From: an uncultured Curtobacterium sp.
Lineage (GTDB): Bacteria; Actinomycetota; Actinomycetes; Actinomycetales; Microbacteriaceae
DNA: 64,000 nucleotides
Direction: 5' to 3'
Assembly (NCBI GenBank): GCA_913778205.1
Contig: CAJYUW010000043.1
Location: forward strand, 36,475-100,474
This document shows positions 33,266 to 41,925 of the stretch, one piece after another. The position numbers were made by a program, and so were the translations under genes. Below the pieces are notes generated by a model. The model saw nothing but the letters and a program-made list of their open reading frames with translations. It made no database searches and was not told the DNA's origin. Positions within the stretch are counted from its first letter, which is position 1; each line of letters starts with the position of its first letter.

Positions 33266-33325
33266 CGGAGGGTCCCCAAGACCCGGCTGCGACGTCCGGG
33301 GTGCTGTGGGCAGCCGCCGTGCGAC

Positions 33326-33331
33326 GACAAT
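33326..33331 (+). promoter_or_regulatory. -10 box, leaderless start of rsmI
   Basis: GACAAT, 6 nt before the GTG at 33338. Confidence 0.45.
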
Positions 33332-33337
33332 GGACGG

Positions 33338-34159
33338 GTGATCGTGCTCGCAGCCACCCCCATCGGCAACCTCGGAGACGCGTCGCGCCGACTCGTCGAG
33401 ACGCTCTCGAACGCGAGCGTCGTCGCCGCGGAGGACACCCGGACAGCGATCCACCTGATGCGGGCGCTCGGGATCGAGAACCGCCCGCGGCTCATCGCCC
33501 TCCACGAGCACAACGAGCGCGAGCGCGCCGCGGACGTCGTCGCACTCGCCCAGGACGACGACGTCGTCGTCCTCACCGACGCGGGCATGCCGGCGATCAG
33601 CGACCCCGGCTTCCCCCTGGTCGCCGCTGCCGCCGAGGCCGGCGTGACGGTCACCGCGATCCCCGGCCCGTCGGCCGTCCTCACCGCGCTCGCCGTGTCG
33701 GGCCTGCCGACCGACCGCTTCACGTTCGAGGGCTTCCCCACGCGGAAGCAGGGGGAGCGGCGGCGGTCGTTCGAGGCGCTGGCGGGCGAGCGGCGCACGA
33801 TGGTCTTCTTCGAGTCGCCGCACCGGCTGGGCGACACCCTCGCCGACATGGCCGCCGCGTTCGGCGGCGACCGACGCGCCGTCGTGTGCCGGGAACTCAC
33901 GAAGCTCCACGAGGAGGTCCGCCGCGACACGCTCGCCGAGCTCGCCGCCTGGGCCGCCGGCGGATCACGCGGTGAGATCTGCGTCGTCGTCGAGGGGTCG
34001 TCCGGCAGCGACGACGTCACGTCGCTGGACGACGGCGTCCGGCTTGTGCTCGAGCGGGTCGCCGCGGGGTCGCGCATGAAGGAGGCCGCCGCGGCGGTCG
34101 CGGACGCGACCGGACTGGGGAAGCGCGACCTCTACGAGGGCGCGCTGGCCGCGAAGTGA
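33338..34159 (+). CDS. rsmI: 16S rRNA (cytidine1402-2'-O)-methyltransferase
   Basis: 273 aa. LAATPIGNLGDASRRLVETL and AAEDTRTAIHLM open the tetrapyrrole-methylase fold; VLTDAGMPAISDPGFPLV and IPGPSAVLTALAVSGLPTDR are its conserved core. RsmI methylates the 2'-O of C1402 in the decoding centre. Start GTG at 33338 gives the family's usual first strand (MIVLAATPIGN). A 13-bp hairpin ends the gene before metG. Confidence 0.95.
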   Translation: MIVLAATPIGNLGDASRRLVETLSNASVVAAEDTRTAIHLMRALGIENRPRLIALHEHNERERAADVVALAQDDDVVVLTDAGMPAISDPGFPLVAAAAEAGVTVTAIPGPSAVLTALAVSGLPTDRFTFEGFPTRKQGERRRSFEALAGERRTMVFFESPHRLGDTLADMAAAFGGDRRAVVCRELTKLHEEVRRDTLAELAAWAAGGSRGEICVVVEGSSGSDDVTSLDDGVRLVLERVAAGSRMKEAAAAVADATGLGKRDLYEGALAAK

Positions 34160-34170
34160 CCTGCCGATCA

Positions 34171-34216
34171 CCGGACTGGAGGCACGGGGCGGGCCCGCAA
34201 CGGGCCTCCAGTCCGG
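34171..34216. terminator. hairpin between rsmI and metG
   Basis: Perfect 13-bp arms CCGGACTGGAGGC/GCCTCCAGTCCGG with a 20-nt loop; GGAGGC family. Confidence 0.7.
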
Positions 34217-34254
34217 CTTCTCCACAGCCGCGTCATGCGCGCTCCGCGCGCCCG

Positions 34255-34260
34255 TAGGAT
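34255..34260 (+). promoter_or_regulatory. -10 box, leaderless start of metG
   Basis: TAGGAT, 7 nt before the ATG at 34268. Confidence 0.55.
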
Positions 34261-34267
34261 GGTCCGC

Positions 34268-35851
34268 ATGGCCGACGGCAGCTCCTTCAGCATCACCACG
34301 CCGATCTTCTACGTGAACGACGTGCCCCACATCGGGCACGCCTACACCGAGGTCGCCGCGGACATGCTCGCGCGCTGGCACCGGCAGCGCGGTGAGGACA
34401 CCTGGCTGCTCACCGGCACCGACGAGCACGGGCAGAAGATCCTGCGGACGGCCTCGGCGAACGACGTCACGCCCAAGGAGTGGGCGGACCGGCTCGTCAC
34501 CGACGCGTGGAAGCCCCTCCTCGACACGGTCGACGTCGCGAACGACGACTTCATCCGCACCACGGACGAGCGGCACGAACGCGGCGTGACGGCGTTCCTG
34601 CAGAAGCTGTACGACGACGGCTTCATCTACGCCGGCGAGTTCGAGGGCTTCTACTGCGTCGGTTGCGAGGAGTACAAGCAGCCGAGCGACCTCGTCGCCG
34701 GCACCGGTGCGTACGAGGGGCAGCAGGTCTGCGCGATCCACTCGATCCCGGTCGAGGTGCTGTCCGAGCGCAACTACTTCTTCCGGATGTCCGACTTCGA
34801 GCAGCGGCTGCTCGACCTCTACGAGTCGAACCCGGACTTCATCCAGCCCGAGAGCGTGCGGAACGAGATCGTCTCGTTCGTCAAGCAGGGCCTCCGGGAC
34901 CTGTCGATCTCGCGGTCGAGCTTCGACTGGGGCATCCAGATCCCGTGGGACCACGACCACGTCCTCTACGTGTGGTTCGACGCGCTGCTCAACTACGTGA
35001 CGGCGCTGGGGTACGGCTCGGACGACGACGAGGCCTTCCAGCGCCTCTGGCCGAGCGTGCACATCGTCGGCAAGGACATCGCCCGGTTCCACGCGGTGAT
35101 CTGGCCCGCCATGCTCATGGCCGCCGGGCTGCCGGTGCCGGAGCGTGTGTTCGGTCACGGCTGGCTGCTCGTCGGCGGCGAGAAGATGTCGAAGTCGAAG
35201 CTCACCGGCATCGCACCGTCGGAGATCACCGACACGTTCGGCTCGGACGCCTTCCGCTACTACTTCCTCCGTGCGATCACGTTCGGCCAGGACGGCAACT
35301 TCAGCTGGGAGGACATCTCCGCCCGGTACCAGGCCGAGCTCGCCAACGGGTTCGGCAACCTCGCCTCCCGCATCGTCGCGATGCTCGGCCGGTACTTCGA
35401 CGGCGCCGTGCCCTCGGCCGCCGGGGAGCTGACCGAGGCCGACACCGCGATCGAGGCACTCGCGCAGTCGGTGACCGAGCGGGCGGACGCGGCCGTCGGG
35501 GCGTTCGCGCCGCACGACGCCATCGCCATCGTGTGGGAGCTCGTCGACGCTCTCAACGGCTACATCACCGAGCAGGAGCCCTGGGCGTTGGCGAAGGACG
35601 ACACCAAGCGGGAGCGCCTCGCGACCGTGCTCGTCACCGCGCTGCGTGGTCTGGGCACCGTCGCGGTGCTGGTCTCGCCCGTCATGCCGAAGGCGACGGA
35701 GAAGCTCTGGGCGTCGATCGGTGCCGGCGGCTCCATCGCCGAGCAGCGCATCGACCGCGCGTGGGAGTGGCAGGCCGCCGGACAGGTCGTCCCGCTCGAG
35801 TCCGGGCTCTTCCCGCGCATCGAGCAGCAGCCGGAGCAGGGCGCAGCGTGA
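34268..35851 (+). CDS. metG: methionine-tRNA ligase
   Basis: 527 aa. The class I HIGH motif is in YVNDVPHIGHAYTEV and the KMSKS loop in GGEKMSKSKLTGI. WLLTGTDEHGQKI is the Met-specific stretch. It charges tRNA-Met with methionine. The length shows the short form without the C-terminal EMAP domain. It heads an operon with tatD (4-bp overlap) and rsmA. Confidence 0.96.
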   Translation: MADGSSFSITTPIFYVNDVPHIGHAYTEVAADMLARWHRQRGEDTWLLTGTDEHGQKILRTASANDVTPKEWADRLVTDAWKPLLDTVDVANDDFIRTTDERHERGVTAFLQKLYDDGFIYAGEFEGFYCVGCEEYKQPSDLVAGTGAYEGQQVCAIHSIPVEVLSERNYFFRMSDFEQRLLDLYESNPDFIQPESVRNEIVSFVKQGLRDLSISRSSFDWGIQIPWDHDHVLYVWFDALLNYVTALGYGSDDDEAFQRLWPSVHIVGKDIARFHAVIWPAMLMAAGLPVPERVFGHGWLLVGGEKMSKSKLTGIAPSEITDTFGSDAFRYYFLRAITFGQDGNFSWEDISARYQAELANGFGNLASRIVAMLGRYFDGAVPSAAGELTEADTAIEALAQSVTERADAAVGAFAPHDAIAIVWELVDALNGYITEQEPWALAKDDTKRERLATVLVTALRGLGTVAVLVSPVMPKATEKLWASIGAGGSIAEQRIDRAWEWQAAGQVVPLESGLFPRIEQQPEQGAA

Positions 35852-36777
35852 CCGACGCCGCGCACGTCCGTGCCCGCGGCGAGGGGTCGGGCGGCGGGTC
35901 GAAGCGTGACCTCAGCTACCCGCCGCTGCCGCAGGCCCTCGTCGTGCCCGTCTACGACAACCACACCCACATGGAGATCGCCGACGGCGTGGGCGACGGC
36001 GGGGACGGTCCGCTGGACTACCGCGAGCACCTCGACCGCGCGTCGAGCGTCGGCGTCCGGGGCGTGGTGCAGGTCGGCACCGACCTGGCGACCTCGCAGT
36101 GGTCCGCACAGATCGCCGCACGCGAGCCGCGTGTGCTCGCGGCCGTCGCGCTCCACCCGAACGAAGCACCCGTGCTCGACGCGGCCGGCACCCTCGACGA
36201 GCACCTCGCGGGGATCGCCGAGCTCGCCGCACTGCCCCGTGTCCGCGCGATCGGCGAGACCGGCCTCGACTTCTTCCGGACCGGCGAGGACGGTCGCGCC
36301 GCACAGATCCGGTCCTTCGAGGAGCACATCCGGATCGCGAAGGAGCACGACCTCGCGCTCACGATCCACGACCGCGACGCACACGACGCCGTGGTCGAGG
36401 TCCTCGACCGCGTCGGTGCCCCCGAGCGCACCGTGTTCCACTGCTTCTCCGGCGGCCCGGACCTCGCACGGCTCTGCGCCGAACGCGGTTGGTACATGTC
36501 GTTCGCCGGTACCGTGACGTTCAAGAACGCGCAGAACCTCCGCGACGCCCTCGAGATCGCGCCGCGGCACCTCGTGATGGTCGAGACCGACGCGCCGTTC
36601 CTCACGCCGACGCCGTACCGCGGTCGGCCGAACGCGCCCTACCTCGTCCCGCTCACGCTCCGGGCCATGGCGGAGACGATCGGCACCGACGTGTCGATGC
36701 TCGCCGCGCAGATCGCCTCGAACACCGAGACCGTCTACGGCGCGTGGGACGCCGAGCCCGTCACGGTGGCGGAGTAG
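35848..36777 (+). CDS. tatD: TatD-family metal-dependent DNase/hydrolase
   Basis: 309 aa. DNHTHMEIADGVGD carries the first metal ligands (HxH), AIGETGLDFFRT the glutamate, and HDRDAHDAVVEVL, FHCFSGG and VETDAPFLTP the rest of the TIM-barrel site. TatD enzymes are 3'-5' exonucleases involved in DNA repair and possibly protein deacylation. The GTG start overlaps the metG stop, and rsmA starts 2 bp after it, so all three are cotranscribed. Confidence 0.93.
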   Translation: MTDAAHVRARGEGSGGGSKRDLSYPPLPQALVVPVYDNHTHMEIADGVGDGGDGPLDYREHLDRASSVGVRGVVQVGTDLATSQWSAQIAAREPRVLAAVALHPNEAPVLDAAGTLDEHLAGIAELAALPRVRAIGETGLDFFRTGEDGRAAQIRSFEEHIRIAKEHDLALTIHDRDAHDAVVEVLDRVGAPERTVFHCFSGGPDLARLCAERGWYMSFAGTVTFKNAQNLRDALEIAPRHLVMVETDAPFLTPTPYRGRPNAPYLVPLTLRAMAETIGTDVSMLAAQIASNTETVYGAWDAEPVTVAE

Positions 36778-36779
36778 CC

Positions 36780-37628
36780 GTGGGCGCACTCCTCGGGCCG
36801 GCGGAGATCCGCGACCTCGCCGCGAAGCTCGACGTCACGCCCACGAAGAAGCTCGGGCAGAACTTCGTGCACGACGCGAACACCGTGCGTCGGATCGTCG
36901 CCTCCGGCCGGGTGAGCCCCGGGTCCCGGGTCCTCGAGATCGGACCCGGCCTCGGTTCCCTCACGCTCGGACTGACCGAGACCGGCGCGTCCGTGACGGC
37001 GGTGGAGATCGACGGACGGCTCGCCGCGCAGCTCCCGGCCACGGTGACGACCATGCAGCCCGACGCACGGCTCCGGGTCGTGCACCAGGACGCCCTCACC
37101 GTCTCGGCGACCGACCTGCCGGAGCTGCCGACGCACGTCGTCGCGAACCTGCCCTACAACGTCTCCGTACCCGTGCTGCTGCACCTCCTGGCGACGTTCC
37201 CCAGCATCGAGCGGGCGCTCGTCATGGTGCAGGCCGAGGTCGGCTACCGACTGGCCGCCGACCCGGGCAACAAGGTCTACGGCGCACCGAGCGTGAAGGC
37301 CGCCTGGTACGGGTCGTGGTCGATCGCCGGGCAGGTGAGCCGGCAGGTGTTCTGGCCGGTCCCGAACGTCGACAGCGTCCTCGTCGGCTTCGACCGTGGC
37401 GAGCAGCCGGGCGACGAGGCCCTGCGGTCGCGGGTGTTCGCGCTCGTCGACGCGGCGTTCCAGCAGCGACGCAAGATGCTCCGACAGAGCCTGTCCGGCG
37501 TGCTCGGTGGCAGCGCCGTCGCGGCCGAGGTGCTCACGTCGGCGGGGATCGACCCGACGGCGCGCGGCGAGGTCATCGGGATCGACGACTTCGTGCGGCT
37601 CGGGCGTACGCTGCTGGCGACGGACTGA
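36780..37628 (+). CDS. rsmA: 16S rRNA (adenine1518/1519-N6)-dimethyltransferase
   Basis: 282 aa. KKLGQNFVHDANTVRRIV is the KsgA opening, LEIGPGLGSLTLGL the SAM motif I and VVANLPYNVSVPVL the catalytic NLPY motif. It dimethylates two adenines near the 3' end of 16S rRNA. Start GTG at 36780. Usually followed directly by ispE in actinobacteria; here about 4.3 kb of other genes lie between. Confidence 0.95.
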   Translation: MGALLGPAEIRDLAAKLDVTPTKKLGQNFVHDANTVRRIVASGRVSPGSRVLEIGPGLGSLTLGLTETGASVTAVEIDGRLAAQLPATVTTMQPDARLRVVHQDALTVSATDLPELPTHVVANLPYNVSVPVLLHLLATFPSIERALVMVQAEVGYRLAADPGNKVYGAPSVKAAWYGSWSIAGQVSRQVFWPVPNVDSVLVGFDRGEQPGDEALRSRVFALVDAAFQQRRKMLRQSLSGVLGGSAVAAEVLTSAGIDPTARGEVIGIDDFVRLGRTLLATD

Positions 37629-37794
37629 CCGCCGCGCACCGGACATCCGACGTGTTCGACGGGACGGTCCGGGCAGCACGTGCCGCGAACGGACGCCGGC
37701 CACGACGGCCACGACGGCCGAGCTGCCGCAGCTGCGCGCCGGACCCGGACGGACCGCGGCCGAACGGGGGCGTTCGCGGACACCCGGTCGGCGC

Positions 37795-37800
37795 TACGCT
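37795..37800 (+). promoter_or_regulatory. -10 box, leaderless start of the small membrane protein gene
   Basis: TACGCT, 6 nt before the GTG at 37807. Confidence 0.55.
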
Positions 37801-37806
37801 CACCGG

Positions 37807-38286
37807 GTGCTGCACCGCCCCTCGAAGCTCGCCCGCGCCGTCACCGCGACGTTCGTGGCGGGTGGCGTCGCGGTCGCGGTGCTCGCCGCCCTGTCGGTCG
37901 TCCACGACCCGACGAGTGACGCCGCCTGGGTCGCGGTCCCGCTCGGCGTCCTGCTCGTGGTCTGGGGCGTCGCGTTCGCTCGGCTGAGCGCTGACGACAA
38001 CGACGACGACGACGACAACGACAACGACAACGACAACCGCGACGTCGACGACGCTGCCGTCGAGAGGCCCTCCCGCGGCCTCCTGAGCGCGCCCCTCGCC
38101 CCCTTGAGCGGGGTGATCGCGCTCCTCGCCGGCTACGTCGCGGCCCGCATGGTCGGCCGACCGGTCGACTCGTCGCTCGTGGCCGTCGGGGGCGTCCTGG
38201 CCCTCTGGCTCGTGAACCGTGCGGTCGACCGCTGGGTGCGTCGACGTGGGGCCGGCGACGGCGAGCCGCGGCCGGAGACCGACTGA
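37807..38286 (+). CDS. small membrane protein with Asp/Asn repeat linker
   Basis: 159 aa. Two N-terminal helices (VTATFVAGGVAVAVLAALSV and WVAVPLGVLLVVWGVAF), then DDNDDDDDNDNDNDN, then two more helices (SGVIALLAGYVAARM and SLVAVGGVLALWLVNRAV). The acidic linker is encoded by GAC/AAC repeats that may vary in length. No family recognised. The GTG start is supported by a leaderless-type -10 box. Confidence 0.7.
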   Translation: MLHRPSKLARAVTATFVAGGVAVAVLAALSVVHDPTSDAAWVAVPLGVLLVVWGVAFARLSADDNDDDDDNDNDNDNRDVDDAAVERPSRGLLSAPLAPLSGVIALLAGYVAARMVGRPVDSSLVAVGGVLALWLVNRAVDRWVRRRGAGDGEPRPETD

Positions 38287-38339
38287 CGCCACGAGGTAGC
38301 ACCGCGTCACACACCTGGCTCCTTGTCACACGGCGTGCC

Positions 38340-38345
38340 TAGGGT
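38340..38345 (+). promoter_or_regulatory. -10 box, leaderless start of the ATP-grasp gene
   Basis: TAGGGT, 6 nt before the GTG at 38352. Confidence 0.5.
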
Positions 38346-38351
38346 GGGCGC

Positions 38352-39350
38352 GTGAGCACTCCGCGCGTGTACGTCATCCACGAGAACCCCGAGTGGTTCC
38401 CGCCGCTCGCCGCTGCCTTCGAGGCCGAAGGGGTCCCGGTCGAGGAGATCCTCCTGACCGACGGCAGCATCGACCTCGCGGCGGAGCCCGCGCCCGGCGT
38501 GTACTGGAGCCGGATGTCCGCGTCGAGCCACACCCGCGGGCACGAGCACAGCAAGGAGTACACGCGTGCGCTCCTCGGCTGGCTCGAGCGCGCCGGTCGC
38601 ACGGTCGTGAACGGCAGCCACGTCCTCGAGCTCGAGGTCTCCAAGGTCGCCCAGCACGGCCTGCTCCGCGACGCCGGGTTCGACGTCCCGCGCACCACCG
38701 CGGTGTTCGGGTCCACGGGGCTCAAGGACGCTGCGCGGGGCTTCACGGACGGGCAGGACGTCCCGTTCATCACGAAGCACAACCAGGGCGGCAAGGGCCT
38801 CGGCGTCCGCCGGTTCGACACGCTCGCCGAGTTCGACGCGTACGTCGACAGCCCCGAGTTCGAGGCCCCGGTGGACGGCATCACACTGCTGCAGGAGTAC
38901 CTCTCCGCCCGCGAGCCGTTCATCACGCGCGTCGAGTTCGTCGGCGGCGAGTTCGTCTACGCCGTCCGCGTCGACACAAGCGCCGGCAGCTTCGAGCTCT
39001 GCCCGGCCGACGCGTGCGAGGTGCCGCAGCCCGGCAGCCAGACGATCGCCGGAGCGGTCTGCGAGGTCCCCGGCGCCGGCGTGCCGAGCGCGTTCAGCGT
39101 CCGCGAGGACGTCACCGCCTCCCACCCGCTGGTCCAGCAGCTGCGCGGCTTCCTCGCCGAGCAGCGCATCCCGATCGCCGGTGTCGAGTTCATGGAGACC
39201 ACCGACGGTCGCCACGTCGTGTACGACATCAACACGAACACGAACTACAACCCCGCGGTCGAGGCGTCCGCGCCGGTCTCCGGACCGCGCGCGATCGCGC
39301 GCTTCACCGGCGGCCTGCTGGCCGCGCAGTACCAGACCATCGCGGTCTGA
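38352..39350 (+). CDS. ATP-grasp family ligase (RimK-like)
   Basis: 332 aa. A pre-ATP-grasp domain (VYVIHENPEWFPPLAAAFEA), VNGSHVLELEVSKVAQHGLL, the phosphate loop FITKHNQGGKGLGVRRF, and the metal site near the end (YDINTNTNYNPAVEASA) fit ATP-grasp enzymes, which join a carboxylate to an amine or thiol through an acyl phosphate. The substrate is not known. It lies 83 bp upstream of sfnG-metY on the same strand, so a link to sulfur metabolism is possible, though a hairpin lies in the gap. Confidence 0.85.
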   Translation: MSTPRVYVIHENPEWFPPLAAAFEAEGVPVEEILLTDGSIDLAAEPAPGVYWSRMSASSHTRGHEHSKEYTRALLGWLERAGRTVVNGSHVLELEVSKVAQHGLLRDAGFDVPRTTAVFGSTGLKDAARGFTDGQDVPFITKHNQGGKGLGVRRFDTLAEFDAYVDSPEFEAPVDGITLLQEYLSAREPFITRVEFVGGEFVYAVRVDTSAGSFELCPADACEVPQPGSQTIAGAVCEVPGAGVPSAFSVREDVTASHPLVQQLRGFLAEQRIPIAGVEFMETTDGRHVVYDINTNTNYNPAVEASAPVSGPRAIARFTGGLLAAQYQTIAV

Positions 39351-39365
39351 GCACCAAGCCACCCA

Positions 39366-39409
39366 CGGCCGGGAGGCACGGTGCGGGCCCCCACCGCGCC
39401 ACCCGGCCG
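39366..39409 (+). terminator. bulged hairpin after the ATP-grasp gene
   Basis: CGGCCGGG/CCCGGCCG outer arms and CGGTG/CACCG inner arms; contains GGAGGC. Might only weaken read-through into sfnG. Confidence 0.45.
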
Positions 39410-39433
39410 ACACCCACCACCCAAGGAACCCCT

Positions 39434-40486
39434 GTGCGATTCGGATACTGGACCCCGCTGTTCGGCGGTTGGCTGCGCAACGTCGAGAACGAGGACATGC
39501 CGGTCACGTTCGACTACGTGAAGCGGCTCGCGCAGCGTGCCGAGCGCATCGGCTTCGACCTCACCCTCGTGCCGGAGCTGAACCTCAACGACATCAAGGG
39601 GACGGCCGCGCCGTCGCTCGAGGCCTGGGCGCTCGCGGCGGCCATCGCGGCGACGACCGAGCGGCTCGAGATCATGGCGGCCATGCGTCCCGGCTACCAC
39701 CTCCCGGCCGTCACCGCGAAGCAGGCGGCGACCATCGACGACATCTCGTGCGGTCGCTTCACCTTCAACGTGGTGAGTGCCTGGTGGGCCGAGGAGGCGA
39801 AGCAGTACGGCGGGATCTTCTCGGAGCACGACGACCGGTACCAGCGCACCGCCGAGTTCGTCGAGGTCATGAAGGGCCTCTGGCGCGAGACGCCGTACTC
39901 GTTCCACGGCGAGTACTACGACATCGAGAACGCGCACCTCGAGCCGAAGCCGCGCGTCACCCCGCGCATCTACGCCGGCGGCGAGAGCGAGGCGGGGAAG
40001 ACCGCGATCACGGGCTACGCCGACGCGTACCTGACGCACGGCGGCACGGTCGAGGAGCTCCGGACGAAGATCGCCGAGATGCGCCGCCGTCGCGAGGCCG
40101 CGGGCCGCGAGCCGTTCGAGGCCTTCGGCATGGCCGCGTACGTCATCGTGCGCGAGACCGAGGAGGAGGCGCAGGCCGAGCTCGCCCGCATCACCGACGT
40201 GCAGCACGGCACGGCGTACGAGTCGTACCAGGACTTCATCTCGAAGTCGCAGCTCGAGCACGTGCCCTCGCTCGAGGACTACTCGGTGTCGAACCGCGGG
40301 CTGCGGCCCGGGTTCGTCGGGACGCCGGCGCAGGTCGCCGCGCGCATCCGGGAGTTCGAGGACGCCGGGGTCGACACGCTGCTCCTGCAGTTCTCGCCGC
40401 AGCTCGAGGAGATGGAGCGGTTCGGCGAGCAGGTCATCCCGCTCGTCCGGTCCGCAGCGGTCGCCGCGTCCGGAGCGGGCGCCTGA
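39434..40486 (+). CDS. sfnG: FMNH2-dependent dimethylsulfone monooxygenase-like LLM flavoprotein
   Basis: 350 aa. FGYWTPLFGGWLRNVENEDM, ELNLNDIKGTAAPSLEAW, EDYSVSNRGLRPGFVGTP and LLLQFSPQLEEMERFGEQVI are the stretches I associate with SfnG, which oxidises dimethylsulfone to methanesulfinate with reduced FMN from a partner reductase. The wider family includes the alkanesulfonate monooxygenase SsuD. GTG start at 39434 has AAGGA about 6 nt upstream. Its stop overlaps the metY start, so the two are coupled. Role: organosulfur use as a sulfur source (inferred). Confidence 0.82.
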   Translation: MRFGYWTPLFGGWLRNVENEDMPVTFDYVKRLAQRAERIGFDLTLVPELNLNDIKGTAAPSLEAWALAAAIAATTERLEIMAAMRPGYHLPAVTAKQAATIDDISCGRFTFNVVSAWWAEEAKQYGGIFSEHDDRYQRTAEFVEVMKGLWRETPYSFHGEYYDIENAHLEPKPRVTPRIYAGGESEAGKTAITGYADAYLTHGGTVEELRTKIAEMRRRREAAGREPFEAFGMAAYVIVRETEEEAQAELARITDVQHGTAYESYQDFISKSQLEHVPSLEDYSVSNRGLRPGFVGTPAQVAARIREFEDAGVDTLLLQFSPQLEEMERFGEQVIPLVRSAAVAASGAGA

Positions 40487-41826
40487 TGCCTGCGGTCGAG
40501 GACGACTGGGCGTTCGAGACACGCCAGATCCGAGCCGGGTTCAAGGCCGACCCCGGGTGGGGCGCCAACGTCCCGCCGATCGCGCAGAGCGCGGCGTTCG
40601 TCTACCCCTCCGGCGAGGACGCCGCCGCGCGGTTCCTGCTCGACGCACCCGGTCACACGTACTCCCGCGTGAACAACCCGTCGGCCGCGGCGCTGGAACG
40701 ACGGATCGCCGACCTCGAGGGCGGCGTCGGGGCACTCGCGCTCGCGTCCGGACAGGCCGCGACGACGCTCGCCGTGCTCGGGGTCGCCCGCGCCGGTGAC
40801 CACATCGTGTCGAGCGCGTCGCTCTACGGCGCGACCTACACGCTCTTCGCGTCGACGCTCCGCGACCTCGGCATCGCCTTCACGTTCGTGCAGGACCCGA
40901 CGGACCTCGACGAGTGGGCGGCGGCGGTCCGGCCGGAGACGCGCGCGTTCTACGGCGAGAGCATCCCGAACCCGCGCGGCGACGTGCTCGACTTCGCCGG
41001 GGTCGCCGGCGTGGCGCACGAGGCCGGCGTGCCGCTGATCGTCGACAACACCATCGCGACGCCGTGGCTCGTCCGGCCGATCGAGCACGGGGCGGACATC
41101 GTCGTGCACTCGGCGACGAAGTACCTCGCGGGGCACGGCAGCGCGATCGCGGGGCTCATCGTCGACTCGGGGCGGTTCGACTGGGCGGCGCACCCGGACA
41201 AGTTCCCGCAGCTCACCTCGGTCGAGCACTCCGGGTTCGCGGGCACGGACTTCGCCGCGAAGTTCGGTCCGCGGGCGTTCATCCAGCGCACGAGGTCGAA
41301 GCTCTCCGCCGACCTCGGGCCGGCGATCGCGCCGTTCACGGCCTTCCTCGTCCTCCAGGGCATCCAGACGCTCTCGCTCCGCATGGAGCGGCACGTGGCG
41401 AACGCCGCGGCCGTGGCGTCCTGGCTCGACGCCCACGACCAGGTGCTCGGCGTGCACTACGCCGGCCTGCCCTCGTCGCCGTGGCACCACCTGGCGCAGC
41501 GGTACGTGCCGAAGGGGCCGTCGGCCGTCCTCGCGTTCGACCTCGACGGTGGGCTCGAGGCCGGTCGCCGGTTCGTCGCGGCGCTCGAGCTGTTCGACCA
41601 CGTCTCGAACATCGGCGACGTGCGGTCGCTCGTCGTCCACCCGGCCTCGACGACGCACGTGCAGATGACCCCCGCGGAGCGCGCTGCCGCGGGTGTCGGC
41701 GAGGGACTCATCCGGCTCTCGGTCGGACTCGAGCACATCGACGACGTCCTCGCCGACCTCGCCCGCGGGTTCGCGGCGGCTCGGTCGGAGCACAGCCGGG
41801 CGGGTGCGGGTGCGTCGACGTCCTGA
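40486..41826 (+). CDS. metY: O-acetylhomoserine sulfhydrylase-type PLP enzyme
   Basis: 446 aa. The PLP lysine is in VVHSATKYLAGHGSAIAG; VPPIAQSAAFVYPSGEDAA and YSRVNNPSAAALERRIADLE belong to the Cys/Met-metabolism PLP family, and the length (over 430 aa) fits MetY better than MetB or MetC. MetY makes homocysteine or methionine from O-acetylhomoserine and sulfide or methanethiol. Starts inside the sfnG stop (TGATG). Confidence 0.9.
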   Translation: MPAVEDDWAFETRQIRAGFKADPGWGANVPPIAQSAAFVYPSGEDAAARFLLDAPGHTYSRVNNPSAAALERRIADLEGGVGALALASGQAATTLAVLGVARAGDHIVSSASLYGATYTLFASTLRDLGIAFTFVQDPTDLDEWAAAVRPETRAFYGESIPNPRGDVLDFAGVAGVAHEAGVPLIVDNTIATPWLVRPIEHGADIVVHSATKYLAGHGSAIAGLIVDSGRFDWAAHPDKFPQLTSVEHSGFAGTDFAAKFGPRAFIQRTRSKLSADLGPAIAPFTAFLVLQGIQTLSLRMERHVANAAAVASWLDAHDQVLGVHYAGLPSSPWHHLAQRYVPKGPSAVLAFDLDGGLEAGRRFVAALELFDHVSNIGDVRSLVVHPASTTHVQMTPAERAAAGVGEGLIRLSVGLEHIDDVLADLARGFAAARSEHSRAGAGASTS

Positions 41827-41905
41827 CGGCGCCGTCCGCAGGCGGGGTCCTGGCGGCGTCCGCGGGACGGGGCCCGACGGCGGCGTCCGCAGGAACGGAC
41901 TCCGG
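41827..41905. repeat. short GC repeat between metY and ispE
   Basis: Three degenerate copies of GGCGNCGTCCGC(A/G)GG; no gene. Confidence 0.5.
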
Positions 41906-41913
41906 CCGCGGGA

Positions 41914-41919
41914 TAGGTT
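41914..41919 (+). promoter_or_regulatory. -10 box, leaderless start of ispE
   Basis: TAGGTT, 6 nt before the ATG at 41926. Confidence 0.55.
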
Positions 41920-41925
41920 GGGGGC

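Noticed and set aside
39351-39433. SAM-type riboswitch before sfnG-metY
   Set aside because: The gap is 83 bp and mostly one bulged hairpin; no riboswitch core is visible.
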